DNA of 39,729 nt from a virus: positions 1-39,729 of IMG/VR virus record IMGVR_UViG_3300020034_000448; one strand, 5' to 3'. The notes below the pieces were generated by a model that saw only the letters and a program-made list of their open reading frames with translations, ran no database searches and was not told where the DNA came from. A program made the position numbers and the translations under genes. Shown piece after piece: positions 1-7,835 of the stretch; within the stretch, counting starts at the first letter, position 1, and each line of letters opens with the position of its first letter.

Positions 1-1074
1 CTACAACCACACACCACCATCACCTGGACAAATAATGGTACCGACATCTTCTGCTGCAGCCGCATATGGTTGACTTGCGGCAATAAGCGGGTAGTCATCA
101 ATATTGTCATAGATGAATTCGATGAGCGTGTTGTGATCGCGTTCTGAATCTACCATACATTTGAATGCAAACGATCCAATAACTCCGGCCCCAGGCATCG
201 TTGTTTCAGAGTTGGAAAATGATTCCATACCATCATTGAAGTTTGAAAACTTAATACCAAGTGCATCAATGATCACTGAAAGTCGGGGAATGGAAAGTCC
301 CATTGCTTTAGCAGAAACAAAATTCCTTATCAATCTCAATAACTCTTGAAATGCTGGCGACATGTCTTCCGGCTTCTCAGTATTCACCAACGTCACCAGT
401 GCAGTGAATTGAGCGCTCCCAATAATTTTTTTAACAGCATCCTCAGTAGTTATGATGTCACGATACATCATATTGAAAACCTTGCGACTAAGTGAAATAT
501 GCTGATGGTCTCCGAATGTTTTAGCTGAATTAAAAAACCATGTCTTCTGAACTTCATACAATGGATCATTCTTCCAAGGGTTGACTGTAACCACTCCCTC
601 CAATACAAATGTATCAAGCATGTTTACGAGCTCATCCAGCAGCTCATCTGCTTTTTTACAAATATCCCACTTAAAATCCTTGTACCTCCATTGGGATGTA
701 GGCCGGACAGATCCGTCTGCAGAACCACGTTCATTAGCACCTGTATCAGAAATCAATAAATTAATTTCAGGGCCGAAATGCATAATAGTGAAATAGGCCA
801 CCGTGTCCTGAAGCTTCTCTAATATTTTTGCAAACTGTGCAGGTTCAACTACAATCGTAATGCCCTCTAAATATGGCGATGCTATGGCATTATACATTGC
901 CTCCCCGATCACCGGTATAACATATTTCTGAGTTGCCTTCCGGATTGTAGGTTCAATAGTATCCCAGGCGGTGTTCGCATTAATGGCCGCATAATGCTCC
1001 CTGAAATTGGTATCACCAATTGTGTAATCCTTGGCGTTTGGCTGTGTTTTTAACTTTTTGAAGACTAAATCCAT
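1..1074 (-). CDS. DUF6712-like phage structural protein
   Basis: A complete 357-aa protein, ending in TAG at the left edge of the window. The N-terminal third (a helix with WDTIEPTIRKATQKYVIPVI) resembles the Bacteroidetes phage family I recall as DUF6712, a connector-like protein of unknown function; this is family memory, not a search. No signal peptide or membrane segment is visible. It is the last visible gene of the packaging block and is separated from terminase by a 325-bp gap with its own promoter-like element 33 nt before the ATG, so it probably forms a separate transcription unit. A role in the head-tail connector is inference from position and recalled similarity. Confidence 0.55.
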   Translation of the reverse strand: MDLVFKKLKTQPNAKDYTIGDTNFREHYAAINANTAWDTIEPTIRKATQKYVIPVIGEAMYNAIASPYLEGITIVVEPAQFAKILEKLQDTVAYFTIMHFGPEINLLISDTGANERGSADGSVRPTSQWRYKDFKWDICKKADELLDELVNMLDTFVLEGVVTVNPWKNDPLYEVQKTWFFNSAKTFGDHQHISLSRKVFNMMYRDIITTEDAVKKIIGSAQFTALVTLVNTEKPEDMSPAFQELLRLIRNFVSAKAMGLSIPRLSVIIDALGIKFSNFNDGMESFSNSETTMPGAGVIGSFAFKCMVDSERDHNTLIEFIYDNIDDYPLIAASQPYAAAAEDVGTIICPGDGGVWL

Positions 1075-1399
1075 ATTGTGAATGTATAAAGTGTTAACGG
1101 TTCATTTATAGGACATTAAATCATGAAAAGGCACCCTTTGAAAGCACCCCTGTTTATAAACCATCAGCGCACCATCACGAATGTTTGACCAAATTAGGTG
1201 AAAAATCGGGATATATGGCCACCCATGGCGCAGGATACAATACGCTGTGTGGAGCGCCCCAGCCGCCGATAGGCTTCGCCTCGATCGATAAAATAAAATA
1301 AATGGGGGTGTGTTACAGAATTCGGCATTCAGCCAAGAGCGGTGTTCGACCTGAAGGTCTCACGAGTTATGTTTGTCGCCTAAAAAAGGCGACGTTTTT
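1075..1399. other. intergenic region with regulatory elements, no convincing gene
   Basis: A 325-bp gap between terminase and the 357-aa gene. It holds the TGTCCTATA element (1107-1116), CCATCAGCG/CCATCA copies in the opposite orientation to the phased repeats seen elsewhere (1161-1179), one TTTGACC copy (1184-1190) and a hairpin abutting the terminase stop (1375-1401). A 43-codon minus-strand reading frame exists in the middle but its composition is not convincing. Confidence 0.5.
1107..1116 (-). promoter_or_regulatory. TGTCCTATA element, copy 1
   Basis: The minus strand reads ATGTCCTATA, 33 nt before the ATG of the 357-aa gene. It is one of at least seven copies in the window, all on the minus strand and in gaps. 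The spacing matches three other copies to within one base. The function, promoter core or RNA-processing site, is inferred. Confidence 0.5.
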
Positions 1400-1401
1400 T
1401 T
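1375..1401 (+). terminator. hairpin with T-run next to the terminase stop
   Basis: GTCGCC pairs with GGCGAC around a TAAAAAA loop and is followed by G and seven T. Read on the plus strand this is a standard factor-independent terminator. On the minus strand, the strand of all neighbouring genes, the T-run falls in the loop and no T-run follows, so it may only protect the 3' end of the terminase message. The terminase stop codon overlaps the T-run. Confidence 0.5.
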
Positions 1402-2869
1402 ACCATACCTCGCAGCCCATACCATACTCAACCTGGAAATGCTTCTGCATTAGATAATAATCAAGGGCATCTGGATAGTGTGTAGCGTGTTCCTGGCTAA
1501 ATGTTCTGTCCTTCTCATTGCTCTTATCTTTCTTGCCTTCAGGAGTTGTTCCAGTCATCTGTATGGAGATGATGACATCTTTGCAGGTGATCTGATTAAA
1601 TTGGATGCGAGGGCCGGACGTGTTCTCAGCAAAAAGTTCGTTTACATATCTGCGGCGCGTTTCGTGACTATCTGACCTTTTAGATGCCTTAAGTTCAGTC
1701 TGCCATCCATTCTTTATGAACCGGAGCTGTGTTTGCTCAAATAGCGTGATTGGATTGGGTGTTTTATCATTTGCTCGTGGCTCACCCCATATACGTACAT
1801 ACTTCATACGGTGATCTTTGTAGTGGTTACAAATCATATCCACTAATTCATCAATACCCATATTCTCTTTAACATGGAATGCATTAATGCAACGTTCGTA
1901 TTCCTGGGATTGCTTGTTATATGCCTGGAAGATCAGAGCGCAATTAAACCATCCACCGAAATCAAATGATATGTCAAGAATCTGTCTTGTATCATAATCG
2001 GAAAAGGTATCCGTCATATACCCTCTCTCACCTAGTGAGTAGGTGATCAACGGTTCATAGGTGTGACGTACATCATCAAACTTGAAATAAAACATCTGAT
2101 CGGTACGAATCAGGTTTTGATTTAGGATTTCAATATTGAATATGCGTGGATCCATAATCTTGCGCTGAGACTCCACCCAATCAGCTCCAAGCAATTCAAG
2201 GTTGTCATATGCTGTGGCCTCACTCCAAAAAAAAGTCTTAGGATCAGCCTTAGCCTTAGCTTCATATTCCAAAATATACTGACCTGTACTGAGCCATGGA
2301 GCTGATGTGTATAAAGACTTCTGCCCATGCAGGGGATCTGTGAACTTATCCTTGTTGCCACGCACAGACGGAAACAAAACCTTTTGCATCACATCCTTCT
2401 TTACCAGGGCAGCTTCATCAATATCACCTCCATCATAACTACCTCCTCGCACTCCATCAGGGCTATCCATTGACAGCATTTCTACACCAAATCCATTGTG
2501 CAAAGAAATTGTATAGTCGTATTTACGAGGAGCGCTGTACGGTTTCTCGAAGTGTGCAGGTGGCTTTTGGCATACTACATAATGTCCACGCTTTTGCCTC
2601 CAATCATATTCTTCAAGACCAACCGCAGTAAAAAATTTAAGTATTGGAGGAAGTGATTTAGTAAGTATCTGATGATATGTAGATGATGAAAGAAAAAATA
2701 AGGCCCGTGGAAGTCTTAAATAACGTTTATAATTTTTTATGCCAATAAGAGTAGTCTTACCTGTACCTCTTCCCCACTTATGTACCTGTATCTCATGCTC
2801 ATCATTAACTGACTCACTCTGCTTCTCGTTTATCCATATCTCTTTATCCGCGGGTTTCGATAATTGCAT
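1400..2869 (-). CDS. terL: terminase large subunit
   Basis: A 489-aa packaging motor: an N-terminal ATPase that drives DNA into the prohead and a C-terminal nuclease that cuts the concatemer. Visible motifs are Walker A GRGTGKT at residues 33-39, a Walker B-like GGDIDEAA near residue 150, an RNase H-like nuclease acid motif LDISFDFGG near residue 300, and a C-terminal acid motif YPDALDYY (D467, D470). The length is normal for the family. The start ATG lies inside the upstream gene (26-bp overlap), which suggests coupled translation with the putative small subunit. It is followed by a hairpin. The identification is strong on motifs alone. Confidence 0.93.
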   Translation of the reverse strand: MQLSKPADKEIWINEKQSESVNDEHEIQVHKWGRGTGKTTLIGIKNYKRYLRLPRALFFLSSSTYHQILTKSLPPILKFFTAVGLEEYDWRQKRGHYVVCQKPPAHFEKPYSAPRKYDYTISLHNGFGVEMLSMDSPDGVRGGSYDGGDIDEAALVKKDVMQKVLFPSVRGNKDKFTDPLHGQKSLYTSAPWLSTGQYILEYEAKAKADPKTFFWSEATAYDNLELLGADWVESQRKIMDPRIFNIEILNQNLIRTDQMFYFKFDDVRHTYEPLITYSLGERGYMTDTFSDYDTRQILDISFDFGGWFNCALIFQAYNKQSQEYERCINAFHVKENMGIDELVDMICNHYKDHRMKYVRIWGEPRANDKTPNPITLFEQTQLRFIKNGWQTELKASKRSDSHETRRRYVNELFAENTSGPRIQFNQITCKDVIISIQMTGTTPEGKKDKSNEKDRTFSQEHATHYPDALDYYLMQKHFQVEYGMGCEVW

Positions 2870-3419
2870 CTTCTGCTTGTATTTTTTTAGTGGTGAAAAT
2901 CACATTCGGCAGCTGTGGAATGACAGGATCCTTTGAAGATCCGGATGCATCTTTTTTATCCAGGTCGGCAATAGCCCGGAGCGCCTTACGCTCCGCGTCG
3001 ATATCACCTCCATCCCAGGCTTTGTCAGCATTGCGCAGATAGCGGTCGCGCAACTTCTCACGATCGAAATCAGCATCACGCATGATCAATTTCCCAAAAA
3101 GTTGCTTCGCATCGCGTACCAGGTGAGTGACTTCTCCGAGCGAGAGTTTTTTCCCGGGGATGGCATGCTTCAGCACTGCCATAGCTTCACGATCAGTGCT
3201 ATAATTCCGCAGACATGCATGCGCTACTTTCAATGAATCCAGATACCTGATATCCTGATCCGGCAACTGGAAATGTCGCGGCCACAGCATCGATTGAAAT
3301 ATCCGATCCACGCGTGACAGCCTATTATAATCCTCCCGGATGATCTCGGGCTTATCCACTGCATCAGGAAAGCTCTGCAGCGAATGCTCTGAAATCGTCA
3401 ATTCTTCTTTCGTAGCCAT
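2844..3419 (-). CDS. putative terminase small subunit
   Basis: A 191-aa charged, helical protein directly before terminase and overlapping it by 26 bp. The centre (near residues 95-155) is a long amphipathic helical region with the segment VRDAKQLFGKL. No clear helix-turn-helix is visible by eye. Position and overlap favour the DNA-recognition subunit of terminase, but sequence support is weak. It also overlaps the upstream 181-aa gene by 56 bp, so the three genes are tightly packed. Confidence 0.4.
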   Translation of the reverse strand: MATKEELTISEHSLQSFPDAVDKPEIIREDYNRLSRVDRIFQSMLWPRHFQLPDQDIRYLDSLKVAHACLRNYSTDREAMAVLKHAIPGKKLSLGEVTHLVRDAKQLFGKLIMRDADFDREKLRDRYLRNADKAWDGGDIDAERKALRAIADLDKKDASGSSKDPVIPQLPNVIFTTKKIQAEDAIIETRG

Positions 3420-3909
3420 TTATTATTCTTTGATCAGGTGATGATTTTAATCGTTCTTCTTTCAGCTGTTTGGTGATCTGACTTATCCTGGTACGGACTG
3501 ATTTGAGCTTCTTTTCTTTCGACCGGCCGTCTTCCGGCACAAACCTGCCTTTTGTTTTTTCAGGAGGAAGTTTTCCGGTTTTTTCAACGTATGCGATATC
3601 ACGCTTGACATTGATGATCTGAGATTGCAAATCTTGTATCTGCATACTCAAATCAGCGCGCTGTACGTCGCTTATACAGTCCCATAGTCGGTTAGAGAGT
3701 AATGCACGCTTGCTATAGAGGCTTCCCTGACGCGTGAAGAGTGAATCTTTTGATGGAGATTCTATTTGGGCCTCCGGATTTGCAAGTGCGATCAATAGAT
3801 ATTCGCAGGATAGCGGTGTATAGCCTTTTGAGATCACTGACATCAATGGATGACCAGGTGATGTCTGACGAAGAGTTACATACTTTTTTTCAAATTCTTC
3901 ACGCCTCAT
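3364..3909 (-). CDS. uncharacterised coiled-coil protein of the packaging block
   Basis: A 181-aa protein not recognised. The second half (about residues 85-170) is rich in Lys, Arg, Glu and Gln with heptad-like spacing, consistent with a coiled coil. It begins 4 bp after the portal stop and overlaps the next gene by 56 bp, so it belongs to the portal-terminase transcription unit. It could be the DNA-binding small terminase instead of its neighbour. No membrane segment or signal peptide. Confidence 0.6.
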   Translation of the reverse strand: MRREEFEKKYVTLRQTSPGHPLMSVISKGYTPLSCEYLLIALANPEAQIESPSKDSLFTRQGSLYSKRALLSNRLWDCISDVQRADLSMQIQDLQSQIINVKRDIAYVEKTGKLPPEKTKGRFVPEDGRSKEKKLKSVRTRISQITKQLKEERLKSSPDQRIINGYERRIDDFRAFAAELS

Positions 3910-3913
3910 TACG

Positions 3914-5275
3914 TCATGCTGCAGTAGCTTGATCTGTCACGGCCACAGGTTGAGATCCTTTCGCATTATCGTCAAGCTTCGTGATCTCGATGTCGCGGAA
4001 TCCATACTGAATATTCGTAGGCCATCCATTGATTTTTTTAATCAGATTGATATCCTTCAGCAATATCCTCCGTGGAGCAGGTGTATGAATAGCCAGGTAC
4101 ATCAGGAATGCATTCCGGATCTCGGATCCTGATGATAAGCGACCTTGTGTTTCAATATTGGCGATCGTAGGATGAATGGCTTGTGCGGAAATTGCGGCCT
4201 GCAGAGTTTTTTCATAAAGTTTCAGCATTGATTCATCCTTCAGGTCCGCTGCTATCGCATCGATGATGATACCCGGATATTCCTTCATCAACTGCAGATT
4301 CACATCATAATCTGTGAAAAGCGCCCTGCCGGCATTCTCTGCACCTGCAAGCAGATTATTGACTTTAGCCATGAATGCTGATTTCTTCGCGACCTCGTCA
4401 TCCTTGGCTCTCTTCAATGCATCACCGGCCGTGGCCACTGGTGCAGTGTAGAAATATCCCTTCGGTACCTTGATGTGATACCGGATCGTGTACCCATTCC
4501 GGATATTAGCCTGGTGGAACTGTGGTATCACATTGGCCAGCTGGATCCAGTCAAGAGATCCCCACCAGAATGGCTCATAGTAGTAATCGTCTGATATCAG
4601 ATCATCACCGGTGTGGTAGATGAATGATCGCTGCTCCGACTTACTATCGTATGCAGGCACTGCCATCACTCTACGCTCCTCAGTGGTCAATGGCGTATTT
4701 TGAAATCTGGCAGCCCATCCTCCGGATAAATAATAAGTATCTATCCGGCCCTTTTTATTTTGGATCCCAGCCCGAGTATGACGACTTTTCTGCGCTTTGA
4801 TCATGTCGATGTGCCCTTTTGCATTACGTGCAGCCTCCATGAACTTGTTGGAATGCATGATCAGGTTAGAGCATTGTATCGAGAGATAATCATCGATCTC
4901 CACTTTGTCAAAAAACTCCTTTGCCACTGCCGGCATCTCCACCTCCACGATATTGCGCTTCATATCCAGATCCGCGATGAATTCTTCTTTATACGCATAC
5001 AGGCCACCACCCAGGATGATGTCACGCTTCGTCTTCAGCAGTGCCGGCACGATACTATTCTCCTTGATGATCTGCTCACGAAATTGTGGAAGATCATTTT
5101 GCCGGCCCCAATTCCGGATCTTGACATCATTGCCCTGGTAGCGGATGGTACCGGTACCATTGGTGCAATCATCACGATGACTGGCGAATGTGACCAATAC
5201 AGAAGAAGCAGGTCCTGCGATGACATATGCATCCTTAGCGATGTGGTCAATATTCGGTTTTGATTTTGAGGACAT
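3914..5275 (-). CDS. putative portal protein
   Basis: A 453-aa protein with the general layout of a phage portal: an N-terminal segment with NDLPQFREQII followed by helices (KENSIVPALLKTKRDIILGG), a central beta-rich region and a C-terminal helical region ending in a flexible Ala/Gln tail. It would form the dodecameric channel at the capsid vertex and dock terminase. Its size and its place in the terminase operon fit; I know of comparable Bacteroidetes phage portals that begin with a similar segment. It precedes terminase, the reverse of the usual order. Confidence 0.7.
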   Translation of the reverse strand: MSSKSKPNIDHIAKDAYVIAGPASSVLVTFASHRDDCTNGTGTIRYQGNDVKIRNWGRQNDLPQFREQIIKENSIVPALLKTKRDIILGGGLYAYKEEFIADLDMKRNIVEVEMPAVAKEFFDKVEIDDYLSIQCSNLIMHSNKFMEAARNAKGHIDMIKAQKSRHTRAGIQNKKGRIDTYYLSGGWAARFQNTPLTTEERRVMAVPAYDSKSEQRSFIYHTGDDLISDDYYYEPFWWGSLDWIQLANVIPQFHQANIRNGYTIRYHIKVPKGYFYTAPVATAGDALKRAKDDEVAKKSAFMAKVNNLLAGAENAGRALFTDYDVNLQLMKEYPGIIIDAIAADLKDESMLKLYEKTLQAAISAQAIHPTIANIETQGRLSSGSEIRNAFLMYLAIHTPAPRRILLKDINLIKKINGWPTNIQYGFRDIEITKLDDNAKGSQPVAVTDQATAA

Positions 5276-5284
5276 AGGAGGGAG

Positions 5285-5593
5285 TTAATGCACGACCCGG
5301 AATGAGTTGTACTGGATGATATGTGAGATGAGTGGCGTGAGTAGCTTGCTGCCGGCTTCCTGATCGATGATTGGAAGGGCATCGTGTTCTTTGTAGAGGA
5401 ATTTACCCTGGGTGCCCTCTTTGGGCCTCAGCTGAGTGTCCGGAGTGAATCCATACAATGCCCGGGATACTAATTTGATAGCACCGCGACGTCTTTTGCC
5501 CGAGATCACGAAGCGTAGGAGGAATGAACCCGTCTCCGGGGTCATCGCTCTGATCTCTGCCAGCATCTGTGATATCGTGATCGTGCGTGCCAT
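5285..5593 (-). CDS. small conserved phage protein before portal
   Basis: A 102-aa basic protein, first gene of the packaging operon, 9 bp before the portal start. The N-terminus (ARTITISQMLAEIRAM) is helical and the rest mixed; no known motif is seen. The ATG lies 34 nt after a TGTCCTATA-type element and about 115 nt after the inferred start of transcription from the Bacteroidetes-type promoter. The function is unknown. Confidence 0.65.
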   Translation of the reverse strand: MARTITISQMLAEIRAMTPETGSFLLRFVISGKRRRGAIKLVSRALYGFTPDTQLRPKEGTQGKFLYKEHDALPIIDQEAGSKLLTPLISHIIQYNSFRVVH

Positions 5594-5626
5594 TTGATCA
5601 AAGATGAACCCTGATCAAGGTGAGAC

Positions 5627-5636
5627 TATAGGACGC
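5627..5636 (-). promoter_or_regulatory. TGTCCTATA element, copy 2 (GCGTCCTATA)
   Basis: A one-base variant of the repeated element, 34 nt before the first packaging gene. Because a separate Bacteroidetes-type promoter lies upstream, this copy would sit inside the leader of that transcript, which is compatible with a second promoter or a processing site. Confidence 0.4.
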
Positions 5637-5691
5637 AAATTTTTTTCTCTTACACCCCCGCCAAAACACCCCCCTGAAAAGTGCCTAAAAT

Positions 5692-5835
5692 GGCGGTCAA
5701 AGTGGTCAACATGGCAAATTTACTTTATCAGAAACTTATAAACAATTCTCTATCAGTTATTAACAATATTAGAAAATCCGTCCACTTTTTGACCACTAAA
5801 AAACGGTCAAATCCAGTTTGACCACTTTCTGACCA
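5692..5835. repeat. GGTCAAA/TTTGACC repeat clusters (candidate operators)
   Basis: Six GGTCA/TGACC words lie in 144 bp: 5695-5701, 5704-5710, 5788-5794, 5805-5811, 5817-5823 and about 5829-5835. The 11-mer AAAGTGGTCAA (5699-5709) is the exact reverse complement of TTGACCACTTT (5818-5828). Another TTGACCACTT lies at 6093-6102. One cluster covers the inferred transcription start and the other lies upstream of the promoter between them, as expected for a repressor that loops DNA. An origin iteron set is the alternative. Confidence 0.6.
5715..5745 (-). promoter_or_regulatory. Bacteroidetes-type promoter for the packaging operon
   Basis: The minus strand reads TTG, 20 bases, then TAAATTTG, matching the known Bacteroidetes primary-sigma consensus (TTG near -33, TAnnTTTG near -7). 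Transcription would start near 5708 and run into the packaging genes. It is the only clean match I found in the minus-strand gaps I checked. Confidence 0.6.
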
Positions 5836-5942
5836 GAAAATACTCTCCGGAGCAGGTATTTATTACATTTAGAGTGACGGAGCCGAAAGGATGGACTAGG
5901 TAGCAGTGGGTTTTTGAGTTTGAATATGTTTGGGAACTCATT

Positions 5943-5966
5943 AAAAAAGGGGCCGTAAAGCCCCTT
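5943..5966 (-). terminator. factor-independent terminator after the cargo genes
   Basis: On the minus strand AAGGGGC pairs with GCCCCTT (7 bp, 6-nt loop) and the stem runs into a T-run. It would stop leftward transcription from the cargo island before the packaging promoter. Confidence 0.8.
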
Positions 5967-5979
5967 ATCCTAAGACATT

Positions 5980-6051
5980 CGACAGATGGTGTAATGGTTA
6001 GCATCTGGTTTTACCAAAGCCAGGGACCGGGTTCGAATCCCGGTTTGTTGA
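5980..6051 (+). tRNA. tRNA-like gene, anticodon read as ACC
   Basis: A full cloverleaf can be drawn in 72 nt: acceptor stem CGACAGA with TTTGTTG (7 pairs including two G-T), D-arm GTG/CAT with TAATGGTTAG in the loop, anticodon stem TGGTT/AGCCA with loop TTACCAA, a 4-nt variable loop, T-arm CCGGG/CCCGG with TTCGAAT, and discriminator A; CCA is not encoded. The central loop bases give anticodon ACC (Gly, codon GGU), which is very rare in bacteria, and the C1-G72 pair with A73 is not typical of Gly. A TATGTTTG box at 5925-5932 could be its -7 element but no TTG partner is visible. It is on the plus strand, unlike nearly all genes here. It may be a divergent phage tRNA or a remnant. Confidence 0.75.
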
Positions 6052-6141
6052 CTCCGTTTATTTCCAGACTCCCATTGCATGGTTCCAGACTGTTGACCAC
6101 TTGACGATGTATTTAATGAGGTCATCAAGTCCCTCATACCC

Positions 6142-6203
6142 TATAAAGGTATATCATATCCCGAAAGTTCATGCCAGATTTCGGGATATGATATACCTTT
6201 ATA
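6142..6203. repeat. perfect 25-bp inverted repeat with 12-nt spacer
   Basis: The arms 6142-6166 and 6179-6203 are exact reverse complements over 25 bases, flanking the spacer GTTCATGCCAGA. The arms are AT-rich at the outside and contain CCCGAAA/TTTCGGG at the inside. It starts 18 bp after the stop of the 53-aa minus-strand gene. It could act as an RNA hairpin closing that operon, or as a DNA site for a recombinase, resolvase or replication protein. No T-run follows on either strand. Confidence 0.9.
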
Positions 6204-6221
6204 TTTCAATTTATACTGAAA

Positions 6222-6383
6222 TCAACCAATTATCTTCCGGATGTTCTCTCCAACTTTTTCCCACGCCTTCGAGACTAAATCACCATCGGTATTGCTGTCC
6301 TGAATCTCACCTGTAAATATTATTCGAAAACCATTTGCCAGGGCTTCCTGCCCTCTTAAGAATGCCTCTCTGATTTTTTCCAT
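6222..6383 (-). CDS. small uncharacterised protein (53 aa)
   Basis: A short open frame from ATG at 6383 to TGA at 6222, in the gap after the 73-aa gene and in the same direction. The product is mixed charged and hydrophobic (starts MEKIREAFLRGQEALANG) and looks like normal protein. It is not recognised. It is the last gene of the cargo operon before the 25-bp inverted repeat. Confidence 0.45.
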   Translation of the reverse strand: MEKIREAFLRGQEALANGFRIIFTGEIQDSNTDGDLVSKAWEKVGENIRKIIG

Positions 6384-6410
6384 ACGCTACATAACATCAA
6401 ATCGCTGAGA

Positions 6411-6632
6411 TCAATTCAAGTCTTCTATCCGTGTCAACGGCACCATGCTGAATGATGCCCGGGAAGTGTGGGTTTTCTGATATCCGATGACATGTATAGG
6501 AAATGGATGAGTAGACTTGATCCGGATAGAGAAATAGAATCCCTCCTCATTCTTCACCCATACATCCTCAATGACTGACTCCCGGATCTGGTCATCTGAT
6601 TTCTTGGGTGGACAGCTTTCGGCATTCATCAT
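6411..6632 (-). CDS. uncharacterised cargo protein (73 aa)
   Basis: A 73-aa hydrophilic protein with no signal peptide. The middle (KNEEGFYFSIRIKSTHPFPI) looks like beta strands. It lies 36 bp downstream of an exported protein gene, in the same direction. It is not recognised; membership of the cargo operon is inferred from spacing. Confidence 0.5.
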   Translation of the reverse strand: MMNAESCPPKKSDDQIRESVIEDVWVKNEEGFYFSIRIKSTHPFPIHVIGYQKTHTSRASFSMVPLTRIEDLN

Positions 6633-6668
6633 ATCTCAAATATCCAAGTTTTCCAGCTTTTCTGCAAG

Positions 6669-7214
6669 TCAAAACGTTCCTCCCATCTTCTTATAATAAT
6701 ACAGGCAATTGGATATCATGTCTATCTGATATTGATTTATCCGAAATGAGCTTACATATTTTGAGCCCACTATTTGAATTTCAGCTTTCTTGCTTTTTGC
6801 TAAAGCCTCAATCAATGGTAGATCGCTGCTTGATACACTATTGTCGGACCACTCCAGCTCCTTTCCTTGAGTATAATCTCTATCAACATCACCATTAATT
6901 ATAAACTCAAATGGCTCATCATCTATGGAAAATCTATACGTATCCGGATTCAACCAGGATGTGCCTTGAATGTATATTCTAAAATTGAATGGGAGGCCAT
7001 CTACTGTTGCAAAATAACAATATACAAGCCTTTGGTTCATGATTGCACCAATGCCTTTTGGCTTATACCAGGTCTTCTTTTCAGTATCAAACTTATCTGC
7101 CTTAATTCTGAAAAATGAATCTATCTCTTTCTGAAGCTTTGGATCAATTGGCGTTTGAGCAAATGATAAAGTACTTAAGACGGTTAAAATTGTAAAAATG
7201 ATTATAGGCCTCAT
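6669..7214 (-). CDS. secreted cargo protein
   Basis: A 181-aa protein with a clear Sec signal peptide (hydrophobic core IIIFTILTVLSTLSFAQ, cleavage probably after FA or at the FAQ typical of Bacteroidetes). The mature part is beta-rich with several Trp and Tyr and has no motif I recognise. It follows a lipoprotein gene by 21 bp. Such exported genes in a phage are usually cargo (morons) that alter the host surface or periplasm; this role is inference. Confidence 0.65.
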   Translation of the reverse strand: MRPIIIFTILTVLSTLSFAQTPIDPKLQKEIDSFFRIKADKFDTEKKTWYKPKGIGAIMNQRLVYCYFATVDGLPFNFRIYIQGTSWLNPDTYRFSIDDEPFEFIINGDVDRDYTQGKELEWSDNSVSSSDLPLIEALAKSKKAEIQIVGSKYVSSFRINQYQIDMISNCLYYYKKMGGTF

Positions 7215-7235
7215 AAATTTTCATTTTCAAATATG

Positions 7236-7835
7236 CTAGAATACCATGCTTAGGTCGCTCCTCTTTTTAATTCTAAAATCAGATGTTTGAAGTAATTCCA
7301 TACTATCATGGCAAGTTTGGACGAGCGACTTATCAGAATAGCATACCTTAAATAACACCTTGTAGAACATAAAAGTAGTTGAATCGATGGTATTCTCGCT
7401 ATGAGCCTTAACTAAGCTGTCGCCTATTGATCTATACTTATCACCAAGATCTAAGTACATCTTCGCCGTCTCTAGATCATCGTCAAGATCGTTTTTTGCT
7501 TCCGTATAGAGAGACCACATTCTAAGTGCAGAATAACTTCTCGCCAATGAGAGGTCCAAATCTAACCGCTTCTGGTAATTTTTTCCTAATGCCAAAAACA
7601 AGTTTGCTGAATCGACTGTTTGGCCGATAAAAATTACAACTTGGTCCTTTTTTGTAAATGTATCAACATCGAGTAATCTAATTGAATCCACGGTTAGAGT
7701 GGAATCCATCTCATATAGTATTTGTTTTTCATAGATTACGAGAGTCTTCTCAATTGCTTTATGAAGTTTCTTTTCAGCGCTAGAACATGAGCAAATAACA
7801 ACGCATAGCAATAATAATTTAAAGGTGGTTTTCAT
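7236..7835 (-). CDS. lipoprotein, cargo gene
   Basis: A 199-aa protein with an N-terminal lipoprotein signal (KLLLLCVVICSCSS; Cys in the lipobox region) followed by a helical, Asp- and Ser-rich domain. It should be anchored in the host envelope. It starts the minus-strand cargo operon (lipoprotein, secreted protein, 73 aa, 53 aa), which ends at the inverted repeat and the terminator near 5950. No family is recognised. Confidence 0.65.
   Translation of the reverse strand: MKTTFKLLLLCVVICSCSSAEKKLHKAIEKTLVIYEKQILYEMDSTLTVDSIRLLDVDTFTKKDQVVIFIGQTVDSANLFLALGKNYQKRLDLDLSLARSYSALRMWSLYTEAKNDLDDDLETAKMYLDLGDKYRSIGDSLVKAHSENTIDSTTFMFYKVLFKVCYSDKSLVQTCHDSMELLQTSDFRIKKRSDLSMVF

Noticed and set aside
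1185-1317. 43-codon minus-strand frame in the gap after terminase
   Set aside because: No overlap or spacing with neighbours, unusual composition; not supported as a gene.
4760-5263. Plus-strand frame of 167 aa opposite the portal gene
   Set aside because: Composition is His-, Cys- and Ile-rich with no structure expected of a protein; the portal frame explains the region.
5925-5932. TATGTTTG box as promoter of the tRNA-like gene
   Set aside because: The -7 box matches but no TTG lies at a proper distance upstream, so it is not listed as a promoter.
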